A program made the translations under genes and the position numbers. The notes under the pieces are model-generated. The model was given only the letters and a program-made list of their open reading frames with translations. It made no database searches and was not told where the DNA came from. Below, piece after piece: positions 41,902 to 50,387 of a stretch of 64,000 nucleotides of DNA (the first letter of the stretch is position 1; each line of letters starts with the position of its first letter). Source of the DNA: Leekyejoonella antrihumi (GTDB taxonomy: Bacteria; Actinomycetota; Actinomycetes; Actinomycetales; Dermatophilaceae); assembly GCF_007845645.1 (NCBI RefSeq), contig NZ_VCQV01000022.1, positions 1 through 64,000 of the forward strand, written 5' to 3'.

Positions 41902-43365
41902 GTGAAGGTCGGTGGCCCGGTGCGGGCACTGGTGACCGTGGCCGTGGGTGCGGGACTGGTCTACGGCGCGACCAACGCGGACGCACAGGTGTTCTGGACC
42001 CGACCCGGTGATGTGCAGCAGGTGAGCACGGCGTCGTCGGCGGCGCGCTCGCAGGTGGTGTGCCCCGGGCCGGATCGTCCGGGTTCCACGGGCACAGAGA
42101 CCGATACCCAGCGCGTCGACATCCTGACCGCGCTGGCACCGAAGTCGGTGCTGTCAGCCGCGTCGGGCGGAGCCGGATCCGGGAAGGTGACGGCGACGCG
42201 ACTGCCGGCCACCAGCGGTGGAGCCCCCAAGACCGTGACGGCTCGAGGCCGGCAGCTGGTTGACAGCGTGACCGGCGGTGGAGCCGTGCAGGTGACCGGC
42301 GTAGGCAGCGACGCGCGAGGTCTGCTCGCGATGCAGACCGCGACAGAGTCCACCCGGACCGGGCGCGGCAGCTCGCTGCTGGAGTGCACCGAGCCCGGCA
42401 GCGATGTGTGGCTGGCCGGTGGCGGGGCGCAGCCGGGTCGGCTCGCCCGGCTGGTGCTCACCAACCCCGGAGACGGCGCGATCAACGTCGATGCCGAGGT
42501 GCTCGGACATTCGGGCGTCAGCAAGTCCAAGAGCGCCCAGGATGTCGTGGTCCCGGCTCGCGGTCGCACCGTCGTGGTGCTCGGAGCGCTCGGTAGGGCC
42601 GCCGCCGACCCGATGATTCACGTCACCGCCACGGGCGGAGTTGTGCAGGCATCCCTCCTCGACACCTGGATGACCGGGGAGACCCGCGGCGGTGAGGAGC
42701 TGACGGGCCCGACGAGCGCGCCGGCAACCAGCCAGGTGCTGCCGGCAGTGACCGCCGCCGGCGCGCCGCCGCAGGTGCGGGTGGCGGTCCCGGGCACGTC
42801 AGAGGGCATCGTGCGAGTGCGCGCGACCAACACCGCCGGCGCCGTCGTCACCGACCAGGTCGCCACCGTCGCGGCTGGATCGACGGGTGTGGTGACCTTG
42901 CAGGGCCTACCCGAGGGCACCTACTCCGTCCAGGTCACCGCCGACGAGCCCGTGGTGGCCGCCGCGATCTCCCGCACGGCCACCTCCGGCACGTCCGATC
43001 TCGCGTGGATGCCGGCGGCGGCCCCGATCACGTCGTTGACCGGGTTCGCGCTGTCCACGCAGTCCCCGGGGTCGAATGCGGTGCTGATGCTGGCGTCGCC
43101 GGGCCGGCCGGCGACCGCTCGAGTCACCATGGTGTCGCCCGCCGGCGTGCCGACCACCAAGACGGTCACGGTCCCCGCCGACCGACCGGTCGCGCTGACC
43201 GTGACCTCGGCGGCGTCCGGCTGGGTGAGTGTCACCAAGGGTGCGCTGTACGCCGGCCTGGTCGACCACGGCAAGGACTCCTCGGGTCCGCTGCTCAGCA
43301 GCACCGCCCTGCACCCCGTGCAGGTGCGCTCCGATGTGCTGGACGCTCGGCCCGCGACTCCCTGA
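41902..43365 (+). CDS. DUF5719-family exported protein
   Basis: About 487 residues from GTG 41902 (GAGG 8 bases upstream); TTG 41884 would add six residues. A single N-terminal helix (ALVTVAVGAGLVYGATNAD) anchors or exports it. The rest is a repetitive beta-rich secreted region, high in Ala, Gly, Thr and Val with few charges: CPGPDRPGST, LVLTNPGDGAINVDAEVLG, VPARGRTVVVLGALG, AAISRTATSGTSDLAWMPAA. It is conserved immediately downstream of the giant glycosyltransferase in related genomes, and the gene pair overlaps or abuts here. Probably a wall-associated partner. No catalytic motif. Confidence 0.72.
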   Translation: MKVGGPVRALVTVAVGAGLVYGATNADAQVFWTRPGDVQQVSTASSAARSQVVCPGPDRPGSTGTETDTQRVDILTALAPKSVLSAASGGAGSGKVTATRLPATSGGAPKTVTARGRQLVDSVTGGGAVQVTGVGSDARGLLAMQTATESTRTGRGSSLLECTEPGSDVWLAGGGAQPGRLARLVLTNPGDGAINVDAEVLGHSGVSKSKSAQDVVVPARGRTVVVLGALGRAAADPMIHVTATGGVVQASLLDTWMTGETRGGEELTGPTSAPATSQVLPAVTAAGAPPQVRVAVPGTSEGIVRVRATNTAGAVVTDQVATVAAGSTGVVTLQGLPEGTYSVQVTADEPVVAAAISRTATSGTSDLAWMPAAAPITSLTGFALSTQSPGSNAVLMLASPGRPATARVTMVSPAGVPTTKTVTVPADRPVALTVTSAASGWVSVTKGALYAGLVDHGKDSSGPLLSSTALHPVQVRSDVLDARPATP

Positions 43366-43417
43366 CGTCGCTGGGTGAGGGCGCCGAGTCGCACTGCGCA
43401 CGCTTCCCTGTCGCGCA

Positions 43418-43477
43418 TCGAGTGGTCAAGGATGCACGGTTCGAGCGAGTGGGTGGCGTGCGTCTGTGACCACTCGA
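43418..43477. terminator. long inverted repeat between convergent genes
   Basis: TCGAGTGGTCA (43418-43428) and TGACCACTCGA (43467-43477) are perfect 11-base complements, with a weaker inner dyad (ATGCACG / CGTGCGT). It lies between the DUF5719 stop and the end of the leftward NAD-binding gene, so it could end both transcripts. The CGAGTGG core also occurs in the hairpin at 8360-8391. Confidence 0.55.
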
Positions 43478-43499
43478 CGAATCCGGTGGGGAAGGCCAG

Positions 43500-44327
43500 T
43501 CAGTTTGGCCGGGCCGCCAGCCACTCGGCATACGTGCGCCCACCGCGCACTGCGCCCGGACCCGGCAGGTTCGCGCCCGCCGCGAACGCCTTCAGGGCCC
43601 CGCCGACCGCGGGGAGGGGCAGCACGCGAGGTGTGCGACGGCCCTGGATGTGTGCGGTGAGCACGGCCAGGTCTCGGGCCGACTGGGTCTCGGGTCCGGC
43701 AAGCTCGATCGGTGCGGTGGCCGGCGTCTCGTCGAGGGCAACATCGACCAGACGAGCGGCCACCCATGCGGTGTCGCAGGAGGCGAAGCGCAGTCCGGAG
43801 AGCCCCAGACCGACCGGTCCGAGGTGCGCACCGCAGATGCGGGCGACCAGGTCGTGGAACTGGGTTGCCCGCACGATGACGTGCGGACGCCCGGAGCCGG
43901 TCACCACGGCCTCAGTGTCCGCCTTCACCTGGTAGTACGACATGGGACTGTCCCAGCAACCCACGATCGAGACGTAGACCAGGCGTGCGTCCGGATTCGC
44001 CTGGGACAGAACGTCGCACAGTCGTCTGGTGCCCTGCACGTCTACCTGCTGGGCGTGCGTCGGGTTGGAGGCGCAGTGGATGATCGCCTGCACCCCGGAG
44101 ACGGCCTCGAGCAGACCGTCGCCGGTTGCCAGGTCACCCTCCACCTGCGGCACCGGCGAGGAGCCGGACGCGCGTCGCGTCAGCACCCGTGCGGGCACCT
44201 CGGAGCGGGTGAGCTCCTCCACGACCCGCAACCCGAGAGTGCCGGTCCCGCCGGTGACGAGCACGGGGGCGCGGCCCAAGCCGGGAAGCCCCGGAACCAG
44301 GGGTGGTGGGTCGGTCGGTCCAGCCAT
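43500..44327 (-). CDS. NAD(P)-binding epimerase/NmrA-like protein
   Basis: 275 residues from ATG 44327. Rossmann start VLVTGGTGTLGLRVVEEL, then EGDLATGDGLLEAVSGVQAIIHCAS, LVYVSIVGCWDSPMSYYQVKADTEAVV with a Tyr-x-x-x-Lys (YYQVK), HVIVRATQFHDLVA, and ELAGPETQSARDLAV. This is the atypical SDR group that includes NmrA-like sensors and ubiquinone NDUFA9-like proteins; it may be a redox-responsive binder rather than an enzyme. It lies 7 bases from the metallopeptidase-like gene on the same strand, so they probably form an operon. Confidence 0.8.
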   Translation of the reverse strand: MAGPTDPPPLVPGLPGLGRAPVLVTGGTGTLGLRVVEELTRSEVPARVLTRRASGSSPVPQVEGDLATGDGLLEAVSGVQAIIHCASNPTHAQQVDVQGTRRLCDVLSQANPDARLVYVSIVGCWDSPMSYYQVKADTEAVVTGSGRPHVIVRATQFHDLVARICGAHLGPVGLGLSGLRFASCDTAWVAARLVDVALDETPATAPIELAGPETQSARDLAVLTAHIQGRRTPRVLPLPAVGGALKAFAAGANLPGPGAVRGGRTYAEWLAARPN

Positions 44328-44334
44328 GATGGAT

Positions 44335-44721
44335 TCAGTCCTCCAGGTCGTCCGGATGGATGCCGAGAACACTCGCCACCTGTTCGGCGACCACGTCGTC
44401 GATCAGCACGCACAGGTCGGCCTCATGCAGTGCACGAGACTCGATCGGACGGCGGTAGAGCACGATGCGTGCGGCGGTTGTGCGGGTCGCCGGGAAGGCT
44501 CGGCCGAGCGCGATCTGTGCTTCCCACGGCGCCGGATCGCTGGGCGGCACGTCCTCGACCGCGAACTCCAGGGACGCGAGCGGGCGGTGCAACCGGTGCT
44601 CGAGATGGTCCACGGAGTCCAGCACGAGCTCGTCGAAACGACTGGAACGGGATCGCATTGCCGGCACCTGCGGCCAGGCGATGGGACCACGGAAGCCCCG
44701 GCCATGGCGATCTGCGTGCAT
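44335..44721 (-). CDS. zincin-like metallopeptidase-family protein lacking HExxH
   Basis: 128 residues. Matches the small actinobacterial metallopeptidase family by RFDELVLDSVDHLEHRL, LEFAVEDVPP, ARIVLYRRPIE and a C-terminal VLIDDVVAEQVASVLGIHPDDL. In catalytic members the last helix reads HE-x-x-H-H-x-G-I; here the corresponding section is DVVAEQVASVLGI, so the zinc ligands are absent and peptidase activity is unlikely. A similar VVxEQVAxxLG variant is remembered from other actinobacteria, so this may be a regulatory subgroup rather than a local mutation. ATG 44721; divergent from the DUF3499 gene. Confidence 0.75.
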   Translation of the reverse strand: MHADRHGRGFRGPIAWPQVPAMRSRSSRFDELVLDSVDHLEHRLHRPLASLEFAVEDVPPSDPAPWEAQIALGRAFPATRTTAARIVLYRRPIESRALHEADLCVLIDDVVAEQVASVLGIHPDDLED

Positions 44722-44830
44722 GCCCCGACTCTATCCGCCGGCCCTGGCCCCGGTGGTGGCCTCCCGCGGCGTGCCGACCGCCGGATGTCGACGGCGTCCC
44801 CTAGAGTCGGTGCGTGATGTTGACGAGGCG

Positions 44831-45172
44831 ATGCGCATGCTGAAGCGGCAGTGCTCCAGGACTGCCTGCAAGGCGGCTGCAGTGGCGACGCTCACCTACG
44901 TGCAGGCGGAGCGGACGGCGGTGCTCGGGCCACTCGCGACCTACGCCGAGCCACACACCTACGACCTGTGCGCCGACCACACCAGGCGCCTGACGGCCCC
45001 GCGCGGCTGGGATGTCGTGCGGCTGGCCATCGATCTGAGCGAGCCGGAGCCGAGCGAGGACGATCTGCTGGCACTTGCCGACGCGGTGCGAGCGGCGGGC
45101 CGGCCCCGCCGGACGGAGCCGGCGCCGCAGCCGCCGGGGCGGCCCAGGCTGAGGGTCCTGCCAGACCTCTGA
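44831..45172 (+). CDS. DUF3499-family protein
   Basis: 113 residues from ATG 44831 (ATG 44837 possible). Typical sequence: RQCSRTACKAAAVATLTYVQAERTAVLGPLATYAEPHTYDLCADHT split as a Cys-x4-Cys pair (C8, C13) and a later Cys-x-x-His, suggesting a small zinc-binding fold. The C-terminus is Pro/Arg-rich. Function unknown; it is conserved between the metallopeptidase-like gene and phosphomannomutase in actinobacteria (as Rv3258c in M. tuberculosis, from memory). It lies 21 bases before the phosphomannomutase. Confidence 0.82.
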   Translation: MRMLKRQCSRTACKAAAVATLTYVQAERTAVLGPLATYAEPHTYDLCADHTRRLTAPRGWDVVRLAIDLSEPEPSEDDLLALADAVRAAGRPRRTEPAPQPPGRPRLRVLPDL

Positions 45173-45193
45173 TCCCACCGGTAGGCTCACCGT

Positions 45194-46633
45194 GTGACGA
45201 GTTCTCGGTTGGCCGACTTCGTGAAGGCCTATGACGTGCGCGGGTTGGTCGGGGAGCAGCTGGACGCGAGCGTGGTGCATGCCATCGGCTCGGCGTTTGC
45301 CCAGGTGATTGTTGCCCCGGAAGGCGCGAACGGCGTCGTGATCGGGCATGACATGCGCTGCAGCTCACCGGAGTTCGCCAGAGCGTTCGCGGACGGCGTC
45401 GCGACCCACGGCCTTGAGGTGACCCTGATCGGGCTGTGCTCCACCGACGGCCTCTACTACGCCAGCGGTGCCCTCGACCGCCCCGGTGCGATGTTCACCG
45501 CCAGCCACAACCCGGCCACCTACAACGGCATCAAGCTGTGCCGCGCCGGCGCGCGACCGGTCAGCGTCGAAACGGGGCTCGCGGAGGTGCGCGACCTGGC
45601 GCAGTGGATGCTCGACCGCGCCGACGTGCACGACCTCGGCGAGGCGGCGGACCCGGGTCGAATTGTCGAGCGGGACCTGCTGCTCGACTACGCCGCCTTC
45701 CTGCGCGGGCTGGTCGACCTGTCCGGGTCCCGGCCGCTGAGCGTCGTCGTTGACGCGGGCAACGGGATGGGCGGGCACACTGTGCCGGCCGTCCTCGGTG
45801 GCGGTGCGGGCCTGCCGGACCTGCCCCTGAAGATCCTGCCGCTCTACTTCGAGCTTGATGGCACCTTCCCCAACCACGAGGCAAATCCGCTCGAGCCGGA
45901 GAACCTCGTCGACCTGCAGCGCGCCGTGGTCGAGCAGGGCGCCGACTTGGGCCTCGCGTTCGACGGCGACGCCGATCGGTGCTTCGTGGTCGACGAGCTG
46001 GGCGCTCCGGTGCCACCCTCGGCGATCACCGCCCTGGTCGCCGGCCGGGAGATCGCCCGGAAGGTCGCCGGGGGACAGCAGGCCTCCGATGTGGCCGTCG
46101 TGCACAACCTGATCTCCTCGCGGGCGGTTCCCGAGATCATCACCGAGTCCGGCGCGCGTCCGGTCCGCACCCGGGTGGGGCACTCCTACATCAAGGCCCA
46201 GATGGCCGAGCACGGTGCGGTGTTCGGTGGCGAGCACTCGGCGCACTACTACTTCCAGGACTTCTGGTATGCCGACACGGGCATGCTTGCCGCGATGCAC
46301 GTGCTTGCGGCGCTGGGGGAGCAGGACGTCCCGCTGTCACAGCTGGTGGCGGGGTACACCCGCTATGTCGCGTCCGGTGAGATCAACTCACGGGTCGACG
46401 ACGTGGCCGCAGCCACCGACAGCGTGCGCTCATGGGCGATGGGACCTGGCGGTGTCGTCGAAGACCACCTCGACGGGCTGACGCTGACCCACGACGACGA
46501 CCCGATGTGGTGGCTGAACCTGCGGGCCAGCAACACCGAACCACTGCTACGGCTCAACGTCGAGGCGGCCGATGCCGCGACGATGGAGCACGTGCGAGAC
46601 TCTGCCCTTGACCTCATCCGCACCGCTTCCTGA
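45194..46633 (+). CDS. manB: phosphomannomutase/phosphoglucomutase
   Basis: 479 residues, GTG 45194. Four-domain alpha-D-phosphohexomutase: phosphoserine loop MFTASHNPATYNGIK with S104, the metal loop LAFDGDADRCFVVDE, the sugar-binding GGEHSAHYYFQD, and the phosphate-binding RASNTEPLLRLN near the C-terminus. It interconverts mannose-6-P and mannose-1-P for GDP-mannose and wall mannan or lipomannan synthesis. Followed after a short gap by a Trm112-like protein and an SIS isomerase-like gene, as in mycobacteria. Confidence 0.93.
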   Translation: MTSSRLADFVKAYDVRGLVGEQLDASVVHAIGSAFAQVIVAPEGANGVVIGHDMRCSSPEFARAFADGVATHGLEVTLIGLCSTDGLYYASGALDRPGAMFTASHNPATYNGIKLCRAGARPVSVETGLAEVRDLAQWMLDRADVHDLGEAADPGRIVERDLLLDYAAFLRGLVDLSGSRPLSVVVDAGNGMGGHTVPAVLGGGAGLPDLPLKILPLYFELDGTFPNHEANPLEPENLVDLQRAVVEQGADLGLAFDGDADRCFVVDELGAPVPPSAITALVAGREIARKVAGGQQASDVAVVHNLISSRAVPEIITESGARPVRTRVGHSYIKAQMAEHGAVFGGEHSAHYYFQDFWYADTGMLAAMHVLAALGEQDVPLSQLVAGYTRYVASGEINSRVDDVAAATDSVRSWAMGPGGVVEDHLDGLTLTHDDDPMWWLNLRASNTEPLLRLNVEAADAATMEHVRDSALDLIRTAS

Positions 46634-46643
46634 GGAGTTCTTC

Positions 46644-46853
46644 ATGAGCACATCCACGATCGAACCCTGGCTGCGGGAGATCCTGCGGTGCCCGGTCTGC
46701 CGGCACGAGCTGGTGGATGGGACGTCCCCCTCCGGTGACCCTGAGCTGCAGTGCGCGAAGGACTGCGAGGCGCCCGGTCAGCGGCGCGCCTACCGTATCG
46801 AGGACGGCATACCCGTCCTGTTGGCCGACGAGGCTCGCATCTTCACCGCCTGA
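46644..46853 (+). CDS. Trm112/DUF343-family small zinc-ribbon protein
   Basis: 69 residues, ATG 46644 with TGAGGAG 6 bases upstream. WLREILRCPVCRHELVDG provides the first Cys-x-x-Cys; a second pair comes in LQCAKDCEAPG, then the family end AYRIEDGIPVLLADEA. Trm112-like proteins in eukaryotes activate methyltransferases; bacterial partners are not well known. It lies 3 bases upstream of the SIS gene and 10 after phosphomannomutase, so the three are one operon. Confidence 0.85.
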   Translation: MSTSTIEPWLREILRCPVCRHELVDGTSPSGDPELQCAKDCEAPGQRRAYRIEDGIPVLLADEARIFTA

Positions 46854-46856
46854 GCC

Positions 46857-48053
46857 ATGCCTCATCTCGACGAGTCCTTCATCGACAACACCGAGGAGCT
46901 CGCGCGGCGCGACACGCGAGATACGTTGCGGGCGCTGGCAACTGCGGGTGCTCAAGCGCGAGAAGCGGCCACGCTCGCGGGCGAGGCCGGAGTGGACCGG
47001 GTGGCCTCGGGCGAACGTCCGCGGTCCGTGCTCGTCGCCGCTCTGGGCGGCAGCTCGGTGGTTGCCGACGTGCTCGAGCTGTTGGCGGAGCCGGGCTCGC
47101 CGGTGCCGGTGACGGTGCGGCGGAACCTGCCGCTGCCCGGCTGGGTCGGCCCGCTGGACCTGGTGATCGCCGTGTCCCTGTCCGGGAACGCCGAAGGGCC
47201 GGTGGCCATCGCTCGGGAGGCGGCGCGCCGCGGCGCCGACCTGCTGACGGTGGGCGCGAGCGACTCGCTGCTCGCCGAGACCTGCCACCAGGCGCGCGGG
47301 GTGCACGTGGGAGTAGGCCGTGGACGGACGTCGAGTCGCACGTCCCTGTGGTCGCTGCTCACGCCGGTGCTGCTGGCGGCCGATCGCCTCGGGCTCGTCG
47401 ACTTCGCCGATGCGGTGGTGCCAGAGGTCGCGGCGCGGCTCGACGAGCAGGCGGAGGTGTGCCGGCCGTCCTCGGAGTCGTTCGTCAACCCCGCGAAGCT
47501 GACCGCGCTGCAGCTGGCAGAGACCGTACCGGTGGTCCTCGGTGACAACCAGCTGACCGGTGTGGCCGCGATGCGTGCGGCCTCCATGCTGGCCCGCACC
47601 GCGCGGATGCCCACGACCTGGGGCGAGCTGCCCGATGCCGCGTCCCAGATCGTCGCGTGCTTCGACGGCCCGTTCACCGCCGGCGGGGGCGCCGGCGTGC
47701 GAGCACCCGGCGGCCGACCGGTCGGCGACCTGTTTGCCGACCCGTTCCTGGACGGGCCGGCCCAGCCGACCCTCGGCCTGCTGATGCTGCGCGATGCCCC
47801 GCCACAGGAGCACACGCACCAGGAGGACCAGCGGGTCGCACTCGCGGAGGCGTTGCTCGCGACGGCGCGTGCGGCCGGAGTCAAGGTGATCGAGTCCACC
47901 GCGCAGCCCGGTCACCCCTGCGTGCGGCTGGCCGAGCACCTGGCGATGCAGGACTTCGTGTCCACCTACCTGGCCATCGGGCTCGGGCTCGATCCCGCAG
48001 TCTCCCCGCACGTCGCCGACCTGCGCGACCGCACCAGGGACCTGGGCTACTAG
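46857..48053 (+). CDS. SIS-domain protein, phosphoglucose/phosphomannose isomerase-like
   Basis: 398 residues, ATG 46857. First SIS half: LVAALGGSSVVADVLELLAE, DLVIAVSLSGNAEGPVAIAREAARRGADLLTVG, where the Ser-Leu-Ser-Gly-Asn motif is the sugar-phosphate site. C-terminal PGI/PMI-like half: NPAKLTALQLAETVPVVLG, REASMLARTARMPT-like helix, QEDQRVALAEALLATARAAGVKV. It probably isomerises fructose-6-P and mannose-6-P, providing the substrate for the mutase encoded upstream, but several relatives lack proven activity. No manA gene follows here. Confidence 0.82.
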   Translation: MPHLDESFIDNTEELARRDTRDTLRALATAGAQAREAATLAGEAGVDRVASGERPRSVLVAALGGSSVVADVLELLAEPGSPVPVTVRRNLPLPGWVGPLDLVIAVSLSGNAEGPVAIAREAARRGADLLTVGASDSLLAETCHQARGVHVGVGRGRTSSRTSLWSLLTPVLLAADRLGLVDFADAVVPEVAARLDEQAEVCRPSSESFVNPAKLTALQLAETVPVVLGDNQLTGVAAMRAASMLARTARMPTTWGELPDAASQIVACFDGPFTAGGGAGVRAPGGRPVGDLFADPFLDGPAQPTLGLLMLRDAPPQEHTHQEDQRVALAEALLATARAAGVKVIESTAQPGHPCVRLAEHLAMQDFVSTYLAIGLGLDPAVSPHVADLRDRTRDLGY

Positions 48054-48134
48054 ACGCGACGTGCGGGGCTTCGTAGGTGACGGTGCAGTCACAACGTGCG
48101 GACACACGGTGCATCGGCTGGGTACGGTGGAAGA

Positions 48135-48956
48135 GTGACGAAGCACTCTTCCATGTCCTACGGCGACTACCTCGACCTGAGCACGTTGCTGTCCGCCCAG
48201 CATCCCCTCGCGGTGCCACCGCAGCACGACGAGCTGCTGTTCATCATCCAGCACCAGACCAGTGAGCTGTGGTTCAAGCTGGTGCTGCACGAGCTGCGTT
48301 CCGCGCGTGACCTGTTCACGCACGATAAGCTTCCGGTCGCACTCAAGCGCCTGGCGCGCGTCAAGCACATCCAGTCCACGCTCACCGAGCAGTGGACCGT
48401 GCTCGCGACCCTGACCCCGAGCGAGTACTCACAGTTCCGCCGGTTCCTCGCCACCTCCTCCGGGTTCCAGTCGGTGCAGTACCGCGCGGTCGAGTTCATC
48501 CTCGGCAACAAGAACCCCGACATGCTCCCGGTCTTCGACCAGCAGCCGGAGGCGCGCGTGATGCTGGCCACGATGCTGGCGGAGCCCAGCCTGTATGACG
48601 TGTTCATCCAGCTGCTCGCTCGGCGCGGATTCGACGTCCCCGCCGACCTGATCGAGCGCGACTGGTCGCAGCCCTACACCGTGCACGACGGTCTGATCGG
48701 CGTGTTCCGTGAGGTCTACGGCGATCCCGAGAAGCACTGGGACATCTACGAGACCTGCGAGGAGCTGGTGGATCTCGAGGACAACTTCCAGCTCTGGCGC
48801 TTCCGCCACCTCAAGACCGTCGAGCGCATCATCGGTCAGGCGCGCGGCACCGGCGGCAGCAGCGGGGTGCCCTTCCTGCGGCGGGCACTGGACCAGACCT
48901 TCTTCCCGGAGCTCTACAGCGTGCGCGGCGAGATCGCCGAAGGGGCGACCTCGTAG
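48135..48956 (+). CDS. kynA: tryptophan 2,3-dioxygenase
   Basis: 273 residues, GTG 48135. MSYGDYLDLSTLLSAQHP, LLFIIQHQTSELWFKLVLHEL, LTPSEYSQFRRFLATSSGFQSVQYRAVEFILGNKN, and the C-terminal heme ligand area LWRFRHLKTVERIIG, in which the His after Arg-Phe-Arg is the proximal ligand. It opens tryptophan to N-formylkynurenine. No other kynurenine-pathway genes are adjacent, so the route may be completed elsewhere or the enzyme may have a signalling use. It lies 9 bases before mycothione reductase. Confidence 0.93.
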   Translation: MTKHSSMSYGDYLDLSTLLSAQHPLAVPPQHDELLFIIQHQTSELWFKLVLHELRSARDLFTHDKLPVALKRLARVKHIQSTLTEQWTVLATLTPSEYSQFRRFLATSSGFQSVQYRAVEFILGNKNPDMLPVFDQQPEARVMLATMLAEPSLYDVFIQLLARRGFDVPADLIERDWSQPYTVHDGLIGVFREVYGDPEKHWDIYETCEELVDLEDNFQLWRFRHLKTVERIIGQARGTGGSSGVPFLRRALDQTFFPELYSVRGEIAEGATS

Positions 48957-48965
48957 GCTGAGTGC

Positions 48966-50336
48966 GTGACGCATTACGACCTGGCCATCGTCGGCACCGG
49001 ATCCGGCAACTCACTCGTGACGCCCGACTTCGACGACAAGCGGGTCGCGATCATCGAGAAGGGCATCTTCGGCGGCACCTGCCTGAATGTCGGATGCATT
49101 CCCACCAAGATGTTCGTGTATGCCGCGGAGGTCGCGCTGAGCGTTCGCGACGCCGCCCGCTACGGGGTCGACGCGACCCTCGACGGTGTGCGCTGGCGGG
49201 ACATCCGCGACCGGGTGTTCGGGCGCATCGATCCGATCGCGCAGGGCGGTAAGGACTACCGCGTCAATGGCCTGAACACCACGGCCTACCTGGGCACGGC
49301 GCGCTTCACCGGACCGCGCGAGCTGGCCGTCGAGGTCGACGGCGAGACGCACCCGGTGACCGCCGACCAGATCGTGCTGTCGGTCGGCGCGCACGCCGTG
49401 GTCCCCGAGATGGTCACGCAGTCCGGTGTGCCCTACCAGACCAGCGACACGATCATGCGGATCGATGAGCTGCCGGCCTCGATGGTCATCCTCGGGGGAG
49501 GCTTCATCTCCTCGGAGTTCGCGCACGTCTTCTCGGCGTTGGGCGTCGACGTGACGGTCGTGACCCGGGGTCCGGCGCTGTTGCGCGCAGAGGACCGGGA
49601 GATCTCCGAGGCCTTCACCGAGCTGGCGACAAGGCAGTGGACCGTCCACCTCGATGCCCCGGTGGAGAAGATCAGCGGCGATGCGCGCAGTGTCACGCTC
49701 AGCCTGCCCGAAGGCCGCAGGGTGGAGGCGGAGATGCTGCTGGTAGCCACCGGCCGCGAGCCCAGCACCGCAGGGCTCGCCCTCGACAAGGCGGGGGTGC
49801 GCACCCACGACGACGGTCGGATCGTGGTCGACGAGTTCGGGCGCACCGATGCCGACGGGGTGTGGTCCCTCGGTGATGCCAGCTCCGAGCATCAGCTCAA
49901 GCACGTCGCCAACCACGAGGCACGCGCCGTCGCGCACAACCTGACCCACCCGGGTGACCTGCGCGCGTTCGATCACCGCTACGTGCCGTCCGCGGTGTTC
50001 ACCCACCCGCAGATCGCGTCCGTCGGGCTGACCGAGCAGGAGGCGCGCGAGGCCGGGCATGATGTGGTGACCAAGACCCAGAAGTACGGCGACGTCGCCT
50101 ACGGCTGGGCCATGGAGGACCAGACCAGCATCGCGAAGGTCGTCGCCGACCGAGCAACCGGGCAGCTGCTCGGGGCGCACTTCATGGGCCCGGACGCCAG
50201 CACGCTGGTCCAGCCGGTGATTCAGGCGCTGTCCTTCGGGCTCGGCGTCCGGGAGATGGCCAGGGGGCAGTACTGGATCCACCCGGCGCTGACCGAGGTG
50301 CTGGAAAATGCGCTGCTCGGACTCGACCTGGACTGA
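48966..50336 (+). CDS. mtr: mycothione reductase
   Basis: 456 residues, GTG 48966. Class I pyridine nucleotide-disulphide oxidoreductase: LAIVGTGSGNSLV instead of the usual GGGPGG FAD motif, typical of mycothione reductase; redox-active GGTCLNVGCIPTKM with C39 and C44; NADPH motif VILGGGFISSEFAHVF; VDEFGRTDADGVWSLGDA; C-terminal active-site YWIHPALTEVLENALLGL with the His-Pro-x-x-x-E. It reduces mycothiol disulphide. Its presence shows that the organism makes mycothiol and is an actinobacterium. Confidence 0.93.
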   Translation: MTHYDLAIVGTGSGNSLVTPDFDDKRVAIIEKGIFGGTCLNVGCIPTKMFVYAAEVALSVRDAARYGVDATLDGVRWRDIRDRVFGRIDPIAQGGKDYRVNGLNTTAYLGTARFTGPRELAVEVDGETHPVTADQIVLSVGAHAVVPEMVTQSGVPYQTSDTIMRIDELPASMVILGGGFISSEFAHVFSALGVDVTVVTRGPALLRAEDREISEAFTELATRQWTVHLDAPVEKISGDARSVTLSLPEGRRVEAEMLLVATGREPSTAGLALDKAGVRTHDDGRIVVDEFGRTDADGVWSLGDASSEHQLKHVANHEARAVAHNLTHPGDLRAFDHRYVPSAVFTHPQIASVGLTEQEAREAGHDVVTKTQKYGDVAYGWAMEDQTSIAKVVADRATGQLLGAHFMGPDASTLVQPVIQALSFGLGVREMARGQYWIHPALTEVLENALLGLDLD

Positions 50337-50387
50337 GTCGCCGGCGCGCGAGGACCTGCCCGGTGGGCGAGCCCCTACACTGCGTGC

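Noticed and set aside
44335-44721. Pseudogene interpretation of the metallopeptidase-like gene
   Set aside because: The frame is intact, the other motifs are conserved and a similar loss of HExxH is remembered from relatives, so it is more likely a non-catalytic family member.
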